Origin: Xylanivirga thermophila
GTDB lineage: Bacteria; Bacillota; Clostridia; Caldicoprobacterales; Xylanivirgaceae
Reading direction: 5' to 3'
Assembly: GCF_004138105.1 (NCBI RefSeq)
Contig: NZ_RXHQ01000020.1
Location: 1 to 48,078 of the forward strand
DNA length: 48,078 bases
The notes below the pieces were generated by a model. That model had not been told where the DNA came from and did not search any database. It saw only the letters and a list, made by a program, of their open reading frames with translations. Positions 25,233-34,652 of the stretch are shown one piece after another (the first letter of the stretch is position 1; every line of letters starts with the position of its first letter). Position numbers and translations under genes: made by a program.

Positions 25233-26384
25233 ATGGAAAAATATAAAATGGCCATAAATGCCCTTATAATGGATGAGAAAAAAGCAGGTATTGGGAGTTA
25301 TGTATTTGAGCTTTTAAATGAAATAAAAAATATACCCATTGATTTTTCTATAGATGTGCATATACAACAACATATGAAGCAATATTTTGATGATACACCT
25401 AATATTACCTTTGTTTCCCATGGAGATTTTTCATCCAGTAAAAGGAGAATTCTATACGAGCAGCTAAGGATGCCGCATGTATATAATAATGAAGGTTATG
25501 CACTGGTGCATTTTGTAGATTATCTATCTCCCGCTTTGCCCATCCGTGCAAAGCGGTTATTTACTTTACATGATTTATCATTTTTTAAGCTTCCCGAATG
25601 CTTTACAGCAGGTAGTAGGCATATAAAGCAGTTTTTTACCGATTGGGGAGTAAAAAGGGCCAGTGGTATAATATGTGTATCACAAAATACCAAGGATGAC
25701 CTGTTAGATAGATACCCATTTATCAAGGAAAAGGATGTATATGTGATAAACCTTGGGGTAAATAGGAATATAAAGTTTACTAAAGATGACAAAAAAAAGA
25801 AAAATATATTGCATAAATTCGGAATAGATGATAGGTTTATATTGTATGTAGGCACATTGGAGCCTAGAAAAAATGTGGAGAGAATAGTTAAGGCCTATGG
25901 GATAGCAGTAAGGCAGGGAGGCATCCCTCAAAAATTAGTGCTTTGCGGTAAAGAGGGATGGAAGGCCGAAGGGATATTTAAGGCTATAGAGGATAGCGGA
26001 TTAGAGGATCGCATAATAATAACAGGGTATGTATCAGATGATGAATTACCATATTTTTATAATGCCGCAGATATGTTTGTATACCCCTCCATATATGAAG
26101 GGTTTGGCCTACCGCCCCTAGAGGCAATGTCCTTTGGTGTGCCAACCATAACATCTAATACATCTTCACTTCCTGAAGTGGTGGGAGATGGGGCTATTAC
26201 CGTTAATCCATACGATGAAGGGGAGATTGCCCTGGCAATTACAGATGTATTAAAAGATCCTCATAAAGCTAGTATGCTGGCTGAAAAGGGTAAGGGTAGG
26301 GCAGCGGGGTTTAGCTGGTACACTACTGCAAATGAGACTGTAGAGATATATAAAAAAATACTTATGGAGGATAATTACAGTTGA
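25233..26384 (+). CDS. GT4 glycosyltransferase
   Basis: A 383-residue GT4 enzyme. It shares [18 protein letters not shown], the LCGKEGW strand and EGFGLPPLEAMSFGVPT with the previous gene, and so is probably its paralogue with a different linkage. The N-terminal half carries LHDLSFFKLPECF. It starts two bases after the previous stop codon and its end overlaps the next gene by 4 bp, so the three are translationally coupled. Cytoplasmic or membrane-peripheral. Sugar unknown. Confidence 0.93.
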   Translation: MEKYKMAINALIMDEKKAGIGSYVFELLNEIKNIPIDFSIDVHIQQHMKQYFDDTPNITFVSHGDFSSSKRRILYEQLRMPHVYNNEGYALVHFVDYLSPALPIRAKRLFTLHDLSFFKLPECFTAGSRHIKQFFTDWGVKRASGIICVSQNTKDDLLDRYPFIKEKDVYVINLGVNRNIKFTKDDKKKKNILHKFGIDDRFILYVGTLEPRKNVERIVKAYGIAVRQGGIPQKLVLCGKEGWKAEGIFKAIEDSGLEDRIIITGYVSDDELPYFYNAADMFVYPSIYEGFGLPPLEAMSFGVPTITSNTSSLPEVVGDGAITVNPYDEGEIALAITDVLKDPHKASMLAEKGKGRAAGFSWYTTANETVEIYKKILMEDNYS

Positions 26385-27484
26385 AAGTAGCGATTGTTCA
26401 TGACTGGATAACCTGTCCTGGGGGGGCAGAGACAGTTATAAAGGAGATGCTTGAAGTCTTTCCCCAGGCACATATATATACATCCATATATAATGAGGAT
26501 GTTATGGGCGGGTATTTCGGAGATACCCCCATATATACATCATTTATAAACAAAAAGCCCTTTGCAAAACGGAAACATTCCATATACTTAAACTATATGC
26601 CAAAGGCGTTTGAGAGCTTTGATTTAAATGGGTATGACGTGGTGATATCTTCGTCGACTAGCTGTGCAAAGGGTGTAATCACCGATGCCAATACCCTTCA
26701 TATATGTTACTGCAATACGCCCATGCGCTACGCCTGGGATATGTATTTTGACTATATGGCAGGGGTCAATCCAATAGCTAAGGGGTATATAAAGAGATCC
26801 CTACATAAAATTCGCATATGGGACGTAGTATCGGCAAACAGGGTGGATTATTTTATAGCTAATTCCCATAATATAGCAAGGCGGATAAAAAAACACTATA
26901 GGCGGGGGTCTTATGTGATATACCCACCGGTGGATACCAGTATAGGTATGGAGAAAGGGATATCAGATGAAGGTTATTATCTAGTATTATCTAGGTTGGT
27001 AAAATATAAAAGGATAGACTTAGCAGTTTTGGCATTTAATAAGCTGAACAAACCATTGGTGGTGGCGGGAGAAGGGCCGGAGCTTGACAATCTAAAGGCT
27101 ATGGCTAATCCTAATATAAAGTTTGTAGGTAGGATATCAGATGAGGAAAAGATAGATTATTTTAGAAGGTGTCGGGCTTTTGTATTTCCTGGTGAAGAGG
27201 ATTTTGGTATAACTCCAGTAGAAGCCCAGGCCTTTGGAAAGCCGGTTATAGCCTATGGTAAGGGTGGTGCACTGGAAACGGTAATAGACGGTAAAACCGG
27301 TGTGTTCTTCTACGATCAGGATGCAGATAATCTAGCTGATGCGGTGGACAGGCTGGAGGGGCTGGAGTTTAACCCAGAGGCAATAAGGGAAAATGCCCTT
27401 AAATTTGATAAAGGGGCATTTAAAAAGCAATTGGAGGATTTTGTGATGGACAAGTATCGTATTTTTAATACAGAAGAGTGGTGA
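26381..27484 (+). CDS. GT4 glycosyltransferase, WbaZ/mannosyltransferase-like
   Basis: A 367-residue GT4 enzyme with the KVAIVHDWITCPGGAE N-terminus, CYCNTPMRYAWDMYFDY segment and EDFGITPVEAQAFGKPV donor motif typical of WbaZ-type transferases, several of which add mannose or rhamnose in O-antigens. It begins with TTG: the codon overlaps the upstream stop (TTGA), ATGGAGGAT lies about 10 bp before it, and no better ATG precedes the conserved start. A GDP-sugar donor would fit gmd-rmd-manC at the end of the operon, but that is inference. Confidence 0.92.
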   Translation: MKVAIVHDWITCPGGAETVIKEMLEVFPQAHIYTSIYNEDVMGGYFGDTPIYTSFINKKPFAKRKHSIYLNYMPKAFESFDLNGYDVVISSSTSCAKGVITDANTLHICYCNTPMRYAWDMYFDYMAGVNPIAKGYIKRSLHKIRIWDVVSANRVDYFIANSHNIARRIKKHYRRGSYVIYPPVDTSIGMEKGISDEGYYLVLSRLVKYKRIDLAVLAFNKLNKPLVVAGEGPELDNLKAMANPNIKFVGRISDEEKIDYFRRCRAFVFPGEEDFGITPVEAQAFGKPVIAYGKGGALETVIDGKTGVFFYDQDADNLADAVDRLEGLEFNPEAIRENALKFDKGAFKKQLEDFVMDKYRIFNTEEW

Positions 27485-27488
27485 AATT

Positions 27489-28898
27489 ATGTTAGCACCA
27501 AAACATTCTATACGAAAGCGATGGATAATGCTCCTGGATGTTATTTTGACCATAATATCGTTTATACTTGCGTATTATACCAGGACTTTTGATATATTTC
27601 ATAAACACGGAAAGCTATATGATTTTGAACAGTACACATGGTTATTGTGGGTGATAATACCCACTTGGCCCATAATACTAAAGCAGTTTGGACTATATAA
27701 TGGGGTTATACACGGTGATATAAAAAAACTAATAGGTGCCCTTATGAAGACCGTTATAGTAGGTTCTCTCATATTAGCATCTGCAATATTTATAACCAAA
27801 CACGCCCTTTTTAGTCGTTTATTTGTAGGTTTTTTTATAGTATATAATTTTACATTCCTATTAGTAGAAAAATTAACTTTAAGGCACCTTTATATGAAAA
27901 AGCGGGACAAGGTGCGTGGAAGCAGATTAGCCCTCGTTTCCACTGATGAAGGTGTAGTAAAATTTTTGCGCCTTATGGAGCTGGAAGAGGATATAAGGGT
28001 AAGCATAGCAGGGTATTTTAGCATAGATAATGGTAGGGACACCATTGAAGGTATACAGTGTTTAGGGCCAATTGACTGGCTGGGGAATTATATAAAGAAT
28101 CAGCCCATAGATGAGGTTATATTTATACTGCCAAAGGATTATATAAGCGAGATAGAACCATATATTGCAGATTGTGAAGAGATGGGCATAACGGTGCATA
28201 TGCTTTTGGATCTATACAATCTCAAGATATCAAAAACCAAGGTGAGCTATTTAGGTCATATACCCCTGCTTACATTTTATACGGTGACACTAGATGAGGG
28301 CGCCCTTTTATTGAAACGGATACTCGATATTATAGGGGCTATAGTAGGACTTATAATAACAGGTATATTGTTTGTAATATTTGCACCCATTATAAAAAAG
28401 GAATCTCCGGGTCCGGTATTTTATTCCCAACCCAGGGTGGGCAAAAATGGCAGGGTATTTAAGCTCTATAAATTTAGATCTATGTACCAGGATGCCGATG
28501 AACGCAAGAAGGAACTGGAGCATCTTAATATGATGAAGGGTGCCATATTTAAGATAGAGGATGATCCAAGGATAACCAAGATAGGTAAGTTCATGCGTAA
28601 ATATAGCTTAGATGAATTTCCCCAGTTCTATAATGTACTAAAGGGCGATATGAGCCTGGTAGGGACACGTCCCCCCACCCTTGAAGAGGTGGAGCATTAT
28701 GAAAATTGGCATAGGAGGCGTCTTAGCATAAAACCCGGCATAACGGGGATGTGGCAGGTAAGTGGACGCAATGAAATAGAGGATTTTGATGAAATAGTAG
28801 CTTTGGATGTAAAGTATATAGACAACTGGTCCATAGCCCTTGATCTAAAGATAATATTCAAGACCATAGGTGCGGTGTTTAATAAGACGGGCATGTAA
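27489..28898 (+). CDS. Polyprenyl glycosylphosphotransferase (WbaP/WsaP-type initiating enzyme)
   Basis: A 469-residue membrane enzyme that should transfer a sugar 1-phosphate from a nucleotide sugar to undecaprenyl phosphate, starting glycan assembly. About four N-terminal membrane helices (residues ~10-130) precede a CoA-binding-like cytoplasmic domain, a further helix (~280-300) and the bacterial sugar transferase domain with SPGPVFYSQPRVGKNGRVFKLYKFRSM, YSLDEFPQFYNVLKGDMSLVGTRP and KPGITGMWQVSGRN. Length and layout match the full-length family. In Geobacillus S-layer loci the equivalent WsaP loads galactose; here the sugar is unknown. Confidence 0.95.
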   Translation: MLAPKHSIRKRWIMLLDVILTIISFILAYYTRTFDIFHKHGKLYDFEQYTWLLWVIIPTWPIILKQFGLYNGVIHGDIKKLIGALMKTVIVGSLILASAIFITKHALFSRLFVGFFIVYNFTFLLVEKLTLRHLYMKKRDKVRGSRLALVSTDEGVVKFLRLMELEEDIRVSIAGYFSIDNGRDTIEGIQCLGPIDWLGNYIKNQPIDEVIFILPKDYISEIEPYIADCEEMGITVHMLLDLYNLKISKTKVSYLGHIPLLTFYTVTLDEGALLLKRILDIIGAIVGLIITGILFVIFAPIIKKESPGPVFYSQPRVGKNGRVFKLYKFRSMYQDADERKKELEHLNMMKGAIFKIEDDPRITKIGKFMRKYSLDEFPQFYNVLKGDMSLVGTRPPTLEEVEHYENWHRRRLSIKPGITGMWQVSGRNEIEDFDEIVALDVKYIDNWSIALDLKIIFKTIGAVFNKTGM

Positions 28899-28977
28899 TA
28901 TTTTACATTTGTTTACTTTTATATGGCTATATGATAAAATTATAAGTTGTTTAAGTAAAGGTGGCGAAACTTTTTAT

Positions 28978-29754
28978 ATGATAAAGGATATAAAGGATGT
29001 ATATAGTTACAGGGAGATGCTTAGAAGCCTGGTTAAAAAGGATTTGCGTACTAGATACAAGGGCTCCTTTTTAGGTTTTCTATGGACATTTGTAAATCCC
29101 CTATTGCAGCTTGTGGTTTATACGGTGATATTTTCTACCATAATGCGTATGAATATAGATAAATTCTATATGTTTTTGTTTGTGGCATTAGTACCTTGGA
29201 TATTTTTTTCTACATCGGTACAGCTTAGCACAAGCAGTATAGTTGGGAACAAGGAACTGGTAAAGAAGATATATTTTCCTAGGGTAGTGCTGCCTATGGC
29301 AGTGGTTAATTCCGGATTTATGAACATGCTTTTTTCTTTTGTAATAGTACTAATTGCCGTTTTAATATCTGGTATTGGCATAAACTGGACTATAATATAT
29401 TTACCCCTTGTAATGTTGGCTGAGTACATACTTACATTGGGTTTTTCCATACTCTTCTCTGCCCTTAATGTATATTTTAGAGATCTTGAACATCTCCTAG
29501 GTATAATACTTATGGCGTGGTTTTATTTTACGCCCATAGTATTTCCGGTTGAGATGATACCTGCAAAATATTTTAAGCTGTTTATGCTAAACCCAGTAAC
29601 CCATGTAATATTGCCCTACAGGGATATACTCTATTACGGAGTGGCACCTGATATTAAGATGATAGGGATTAGTATACTCATAGGCTTATTGCTTCTTATA
29701 TTCAGTTTTGAAGTATTTGATAGATTACAGAAGAATTTTGCGGAGGAGATCTAG
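28978..29754 (+). CDS. wzm: Polysaccharide ABC exporter permease (Wzm/TagG-type)
   Basis: A 258-residue ABC-2 permease with about six membrane segments. RSLVKKDLRTRYKGSFLGFLWTFVNPL at the N-terminus is the conserved amphipathic entry helix, and the GYFSPV-like MAWFYFTPIVFPV segment lies near residue 190. The frame is open to 28870, but ATG 28978 gives the usual length and is preceded by AAAGGTGG. It should carry the undecaprenyl-linked glycan across the membrane together with the ATPase encoded directly downstream. A 79-bp gap before it could hold an internal promoter, but I see no convincing one. Confidence 0.94.
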   Translation: MIKDIKDVYSYREMLRSLVKKDLRTRYKGSFLGFLWTFVNPLLQLVVYTVIFSTIMRMNIDKFYMFLFVALVPWIFFSTSVQLSTSSIVGNKELVKKIYFPRVVLPMAVVNSGFMNMLFSFVIVLIAVLISGIGINWTIIYLPLVMLAEYILTLGFSILFSALNVYFRDLEHLLGIILMAWFYFTPIVFPVEMIPAKYFKLFMLNPVTHVILPYRDILYYGVAPDIKMIGISILIGLLLLIFSFEVFDRLQKNFAEEI

Positions 29755-31047
29755 ATGGTAGTCATAAAAGCGAAAGATGTATGGAAAAAGTACAGGATAT
29801 ATTACGATAGGGGTACTACCTTAAAGGAGAAGGTATTATTCAGGAAGAGGAATAGATATGAGGACAGATGGGTATTAAAAGGCGTAACGCTGGATATAGA
29901 AAAGGGTTGGGCTGTAGGTCTTATAGGTGAAAACGGCTCAGGGAAAAGTACCCTGCTTAAATTGTTTACCAGAATAATATATCCCAATAAAGGTGCTATA
30001 GAGATGACAGGCAAGGTGGCGAGTCTCTTGGAACTGGGAGCCGGGTTTCACCCGGATATGACAGGGCGGGAGAATATATATACCAATGCCTCTATATTTG
30101 GACTTACAAAGGAAGAGATAGATGCACAGCTGGATGATATAATAGCATTTTCAGAGCTTGAAGAGTTTATAGACAATCCTGTGCGTACATACTCCTCAGG
30201 TATGTATATGCGCCTAGCCTTTGCAGTGGCTATAAACGTAAAGGCCGACATACTCCTAATAGATGAGATATTGGCAGTTGGTGATGTGAATTTTCAGAAA
30301 AAATGTTTTAACAAGCTGAAGGAGCTAAAAAGGGAAGGTACTACAATAGTAATAGTATCCCATGATCTATCTAGCATAGAAAATATGTGTGATATGGCAG
30401 TATGGCTCAATAAGGGCGAGGTAAAGGCTATAGGTAATACCAAGCAGGTAATAGATGATTATATGCAGTACATGAATAGAAAACGGGAGATTGCCATAGA
30501 AAAGGAGCATGGACAGCATGAAGATCAGGGGAAACAACAGAAGAATGATGAGGGTAAGCAGCCTCTTAAGAGTGCTGAAGCCAAATCTAACGAAGACGAT
30601 GGGGTAAAATGGGTAGACAATGCGAAGCGTTGGGGTAGTCGTGATATAGAGATAATTAATGTAACGATGGTAGATGATGGGGGAACAGAAAGACACAGTG
30701 TAAACTGGGGTGATAGGGTGTGTATACGTATATCCTATAAACGCCACAGACCAGTAGATGAGCACGTATTTGGTATAGGTATAACAAATCAAGATGATAT
30801 ACATTGCTATGGGACTAATACAGATATAGACGGTATAGAGATAGAAGAGATAGAGGACGAGGGTATTATAGATTTTGTAATTGATAAGATGACTTTAGTT
30901 GAAGGTAGATATTTCATAGATGTTGCTGCTCATGCAAAAGATGGGAGGGCGTATGACTATAGAAGGGGTATTTATGAATTTATGGTGGTGTCTCCCATAA
31001 AGGATGTAGGAGTAGCAAGGCTAGGGCATGAATGGATATTAAAATAA
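29755..31047 (+). CDS. wzt: Polysaccharide ABC exporter ATPase with Wzt-type C-terminal domain
   Basis: A 430-residue ATPase. Residues 1-240 are the nucleotide-binding domain: Walker A GENGSGKST, signature YSSGMYMRLAFA, Walker B ILLIDEILAVGD, switch VSHD. A charged linker (about 245-290, rich in K, E and Q) leads to a C-terminal Wzt_C beta-sandwich (about 295-425) of the kind that recognises the modified, often methylated, non-reducing end of the chain before export in E. coli O9a. A methyltransferase gene follows, which fits that mechanism. Starts at the base after the wzm stop. Confidence 0.94.
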   Translation: MVVIKAKDVWKKYRIYYDRGTTLKEKVLFRKRNRYEDRWVLKGVTLDIEKGWAVGLIGENGSGKSTLLKLFTRIIYPNKGAIEMTGKVASLLELGAGFHPDMTGRENIYTNASIFGLTKEEIDAQLDDIIAFSELEEFIDNPVRTYSSGMYMRLAFAVAINVKADILLIDEILAVGDVNFQKKCFNKLKELKREGTTIVIVSHDLSSIENMCDMAVWLNKGEVKAIGNTKQVIDDYMQYMNRKREIAIEKEHGQHEDQGKQQKNDEGKQPLKSAEAKSNEDDGVKWVDNAKRWGSRDIEIINVTMVDDGGTERHSVNWGDRVCIRISYKRHRPVDEHVFGIGITNQDDIHCYGTNTDIDGIEIEEIEDEGIIDFVIDKMTLVEGRYFIDVAAHAKDGRAYDYRRGIYEFMVVSPIKDVGVARLGHEWILK

Positions 31048-31064
31048 ACATGCGGGGTGATAAA

Positions 31065-32357
31065 ATGAGTGATGATTTTTTGGAAATAAGGGATGATACC
31101 GTAGATGTTCAGGAGATAATGGCGGACATAAGAAAGAGCCTTAAAGAACGGGGTATACATGAAGAGGACTTTCCTAATGTACTATCCTTTGTAGGTCAGG
31201 GCGGTATGCCTGGTGAAAGTATACAGGATGATATGCTGACGATAAATAGTGAATGGGAGGTAGTGGCAGATAGGCCTATTACGTCCCATAGAAAGGTTTT
31301 GGGGCCTATTATAGTGTTCTTTAAAAAGGCGATTAGAAAGTGTCTTAGATGGTACATAAACCCCATTGTTGATAAACAGCGAACATTTAATGCTGCTATT
31401 GTACGGGTTATAAATAGTATAAAAGGCAGTCAAGATGAAACTCAGGCTAGAATAGCCCAGCTGGAAGGGGAAATAGGCAGGTTGCAGCAGGAACTAAATG
31501 CAGGGGATACTATTAGGCGTATGCAGGCTGTAGAGGATAATATACGCGGAATAAATAAAGGCATGCAAAAGCAAAAGGAAATATCCCTTATAACTTCAGA
31601 GCGGGTAAGGCGCATAGAAGGTGCCTTAAAGAGAGAAGGGCGTATAGAGAATGGGACATCGTCAATTCCTGAGGTGCAATATGAGGATGCAGATATAGAC
31701 TATTTTCTATTTGAACAGATGCATAGGGGCAGTCGTGAGGAGATAAAGGATCGACAAAGGGTATACCTTAAATATTTTGAAGATAAAGAGCATATATTGG
31801 ATATTGGTTGTGGACGAGGTGAATTCATAGAACTTCTCATGGATGAAGGTAAGACTGACGTAAAGGGAATAGACTTAAATGATGATATGGTAATCTATTG
31901 CAAAGAACAGGGCTTACCAGTGGAAAAGATAGATGCTTTAAGTTATTTAAAGGAAATACAGCAAGGGGAAGTGGAGGGTATATACATGGGACAGGTGGTA
32001 GAACACCTATCTCCTGCTGATATGGTACGCATAATACGTATGGCCTATGAAAAATTAGCAAAAGGTGGGGTATTTATAGCAGAGACAGTAAATCCCATGT
32101 GTTTATCCGTATTTGCCAATGCGTTTTATGTAGATCCTTCCCATGTAAAACCTGTTCATCCTTTGACTTTGGAATTTATAATGCAGACTCAAGGGTTTAG
32201 AAATGTTGAAACTATATATCTCTCAGAGATAAAGGAAAAACTTCCGCAGATTAAGGGAAATGGAATAAGTAACGCAGATGAATTTAATAAGGGTATAGAT
32301 AGACTAAATAACCTTTTATTTAGCAATCAGGACTATGCTATAATAGGTTGGAAATAG
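31065..32357 (+). CDS. SAM-dependent methyltransferase with coiled coil, possible chain terminator
   Basis: About 430 residues. A charged N-terminal region (VDVQEIMADIRKSLKERG) is followed by an amphipathic helix that may contact membrane, then a coiled coil (about 125-185; AQLEGEIGRLQQEL) and a class I methyltransferase domain from about residue 225 with the motif ILDIGCGRGEFIELL. The frame is open to 31032 inside wzt, but ATG 31065 has GGGGTG six bases upstream. Coiled coil plus methyltransferase next to a Wzt_C ATPase recalls WbdD, which caps O9a chains and measures length; no kinase domain is visible, so it would be a methyl-only version. Role inferred. Confidence 0.85.
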   Translation: MSDDFLEIRDDTVDVQEIMADIRKSLKERGIHEEDFPNVLSFVGQGGMPGESIQDDMLTINSEWEVVADRPITSHRKVLGPIIVFFKKAIRKCLRWYINPIVDKQRTFNAAIVRVINSIKGSQDETQARIAQLEGEIGRLQQELNAGDTIRRMQAVEDNIRGINKGMQKQKEISLITSERVRRIEGALKREGRIENGTSSIPEVQYEDADIDYFLFEQMHRGSREEIKDRQRVYLKYFEDKEHILDIGCGRGEFIELLMDEGKTDVKGIDLNDDMVIYCKEQGLPVEKIDALSYLKEIQQGEVEGIYMGQVVEHLSPADMVRIIRMAYEKLAKGGVFIAETVNPMCLSVFANAFYVDPSHVKPVHPLTLEFIMQTQGFRNVETIYLSEIKEKLPQIKGNGISNADEFNKGIDRLNNLLFSNQDYAIIGWK

Positions 32358-32367
32358 GGATGATGAT

Positions 32368-33549
32368 ATGAAGAAGATAGCATTTGTACCTCCGTGGTTT
32401 GGATTAAAAATTCCTGGGGGAGCAGAGGCTGCCTGCCGGGATATAGCATTTCATTTGAAGGATGCGGGGGTAGAGGTAGAAATACTGACTACTTGTGTTG
32501 AGAAGTTTGCAAGTGATTGGAATGTAAATTACTATAGACCAGGGGTTGAGATTATAGAAGGGATCCCTATTAAGAGATTTAAGGTAACAAAAAGGGATAC
32601 AAAGGCATTTGATAGGGTAAATGCAAAACTCATAAAGGGTATGCCGGTTACATTGGAAGAAGAGGAGATATTCTTCCGTGAGATGGTAAATAGTGAGGCC
32701 CTCTATAAATACATAAGAGAAATGCAGGGAGACTATGACGCATTTATATTTATACCATATATGTTTGGTACTACGTATTATGGGGTAAAGGCCTGTCCGG
32801 AAAAGAGTATCCTTATTCCCTGTCTGCATGATGAGAGCTATGCCCATTTGAAAGGTATCGAAGAAATATTTAAATGTTCACAGGGAATGGTATTTTTATC
32901 CCGACCTGAGATGGAACTGGCTGAAAGGCTCTATGATATAGGTGATAAAAAAAGGCAGGTAATAGGTGTAGGGATTGATACCAAAACAAAGGGTAATAGG
33001 GAGCGATTTATAAAGAAATATGGGATAAAAAATCCCTTTATACTATATGCTGGTAGGAAGGATGCTGGGAAAAACGTAGATACCCTTTTACAGTATTTTC
33101 AGGCGTTTTTGGCCATGAATCCAGGGGCAAATCTTGATTTAGTGCTTATAGGAGGCGGGAGCATAGATATACCTGAGGCTATAAAAGATAGGGTATGGGA
33201 TCTGGGGTTTGTGCCAATAGAGGACAAGTATGATGCATATGGGGCAGCAACCCTGTTGTGCCAGCCATCCCATAACGAAAGCTTTTCCATAGTAATTATG
33301 GAGAGTTGGATAGAGGGGACCCCCGTTTTGGTAAGTGCAAAATGTGATGTTACTAAGGATTTTTGTATACAATCGAATGGCGGACTGTATTTTAAGAATT
33401 ACTATGAGTTTGAAGCATGTGTAAATTTTTTTATAAAAAATACACATATAGCCGCGAGGCTGGGAAAGCAGGGCAAGGGCTTTGTAGAAAAAAATCTATC
33501 ATGGGATGTAGTAACAGCAAAATATAAGACTTTTATAGAAGGACTGTAA
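32368..33549 (+). CDS. GT4 glycosyltransferase
   Basis: A 393-residue GT4 enzyme with PGGAEAACRDIAFHL at the N-terminus, ILTTCVEKFASDWN, FILYAGRKDAGKNVDTLL and the donor motif ESFSIVIMESWIEGTPV. It shares the TTC-V and AFD patterns of the gene at 34653, so these two are paralogues of each other and distinct from the pair at 24-26 kb. Ten bp after the methyltransferase gene. Sugar and linkage unknown. Confidence 0.92.
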   Translation: MKKIAFVPPWFGLKIPGGAEAACRDIAFHLKDAGVEVEILTTCVEKFASDWNVNYYRPGVEIIEGIPIKRFKVTKRDTKAFDRVNAKLIKGMPVTLEEEEIFFREMVNSEALYKYIREMQGDYDAFIFIPYMFGTTYYGVKACPEKSILIPCLHDESYAHLKGIEEIFKCSQGMVFLSRPEMELAERLYDIGDKKRQVIGVGIDTKTKGNRERFIKKYGIKNPFILYAGRKDAGKNVDTLLQYFQAFLAMNPGANLDLVLIGGGSIDIPEAIKDRVWDLGFVPIEDKYDAYGAATLLCQPSHNESFSIVIMESWIEGTPVLVSAKCDVTKDFCIQSNGGLYFKNYYEFEACVNFFIKNTHIAARLGKQGKGFVEKNLSWDVVTAKYKTFIEGL

Positions 33550-33572
33550 AATAGATAGGTGGAGGAATTTAT

Positions 33573-34643
33573 ATGTGGCGAGTAGACCAAATAATGCCAA
33601 CAATTGTATATGGAGATGCAGTAAGTAATCATGCATTGGCCCTTAAGGAGATACTGCATAGTATGGGGTATAAGTCGGAGATATATGCCCAGAATATTGG
33701 TGAATCTTTGCGCCACAGTGTGTATAATGTAGATGATTATAAGGCGACTGGCGAAAAAAATGCAGTTATATACCACATGTCTACTGGTACTGATCTTAAC
33801 TATAAGATAAGGGATTTAAAGGTAGATAAGAAGATTATGATATATCATAATATAACACCTCCAGAATATATGATGCACTATAGTTTGAGGGATTACAAAA
33901 TTGTAAAGGCTGGGCGAGAACAGCTGAATATTTTGAATGATTCTTTTGATTATGTATTTGGAGATTCGGAGTACAATTGCAAAGAGCTTTTGGATCTGGG
34001 ATATGAAAAAGTAGAGCATTTACCCATACTTATTCCATATAGTGACTATGAAAGACAGGCTGATAAGGATATTATGGAGAAATATACAGACGGTAACGTA
34101 AACATACTATTTGTAGGGCGTATTGCGCCTAATAAAAGGCAGGAAGATATAATAAAAACTTTTTATTACTATAAGAAATATATAAATCCAGGGGCAAGAT
34201 TGTTTCTGGTAGGTTCATATGAGGGAATGGAGAGGTATTATAATGCCCTTTTAGACCTTGTAAATGCCCTCGATATTGAAGATGTGTATTTTACCGGGAA
34301 GGTACCATTTAGCCATATATTAGCATATTACAGGGTAGCGAATGTGTTTTTATGTATGAGTGAACATGAAGGGTTTTGTGTACCCCTTATAGAGAGTATG
34401 TATTTTAATGTGCCCATAATAGCCTATAATGCAGCAGCCATACCGTACACCCTAGATGGAGCGGGCATACTTATAAATAAAAAGGATTATATAATGACTG
34501 CTGAACTGATCAATAGGCTTGTAAATGATAAGACTCTTAAAGATAGGCTTGTTCATAATGGACGACGTAGATTGGAGTATTTTTCATACGATAATATTTC
34601 AGATATGTTCAAAAGACATATACAGAGTATACTTGGGAACTAG
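33573..34643 (+). CDS. GT4 glycosyltransferase
   Basis: A 356-residue GT4 enzyme. Donor-side blocks are NILFVGRIAPNKRQEDII, LFLVGSYEGMERY and EGFCVPLIESMYFNVPIIAY. The N-terminal part has VIYHMSTG and MIYHNITPPEY, common in GT4 enzymes placed beside WbdA-like transferases. GGAGGAA precedes the ATG. It lies between two related GT4 genes and ends at the base before the next frame's GTG. Confidence 0.92.
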   Translation: MWRVDQIMPTIVYGDAVSNHALALKEILHSMGYKSEIYAQNIGESLRHSVYNVDDYKATGEKNAVIYHMSTGTDLNYKIRDLKVDKKIMIYHNITPPEYMMHYSLRDYKIVKAGREQLNILNDSFDYVFGDSEYNCKELLDLGYEKVEHLPILIPYSDYERQADKDIMEKYTDGNVNILFVGRIAPNKRQEDIIKTFYYYKKYINPGARLFLVGSYEGMERYYNALLDLVNALDIEDVYFTGKVPFSHILAYYRVANVFLCMSEHEGFCVPLIESMYFNVPIIAYNAAAIPYTLDGAGILINKKDYIMTAELINRLVNDKTLKDRLVHNGRRRLEYFSYDNISDMFKRHIQSILGN

Positions 34644-34652
34644 GTGTATAAT

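Noticed and set aside
28899-28977. Internal promoter before wzm (TTGTTT near 28909 with TAAAAT at 28935)
   Set aside because: The spacer would be 20 bp, too long, and the neighbouring genes run as one operon.
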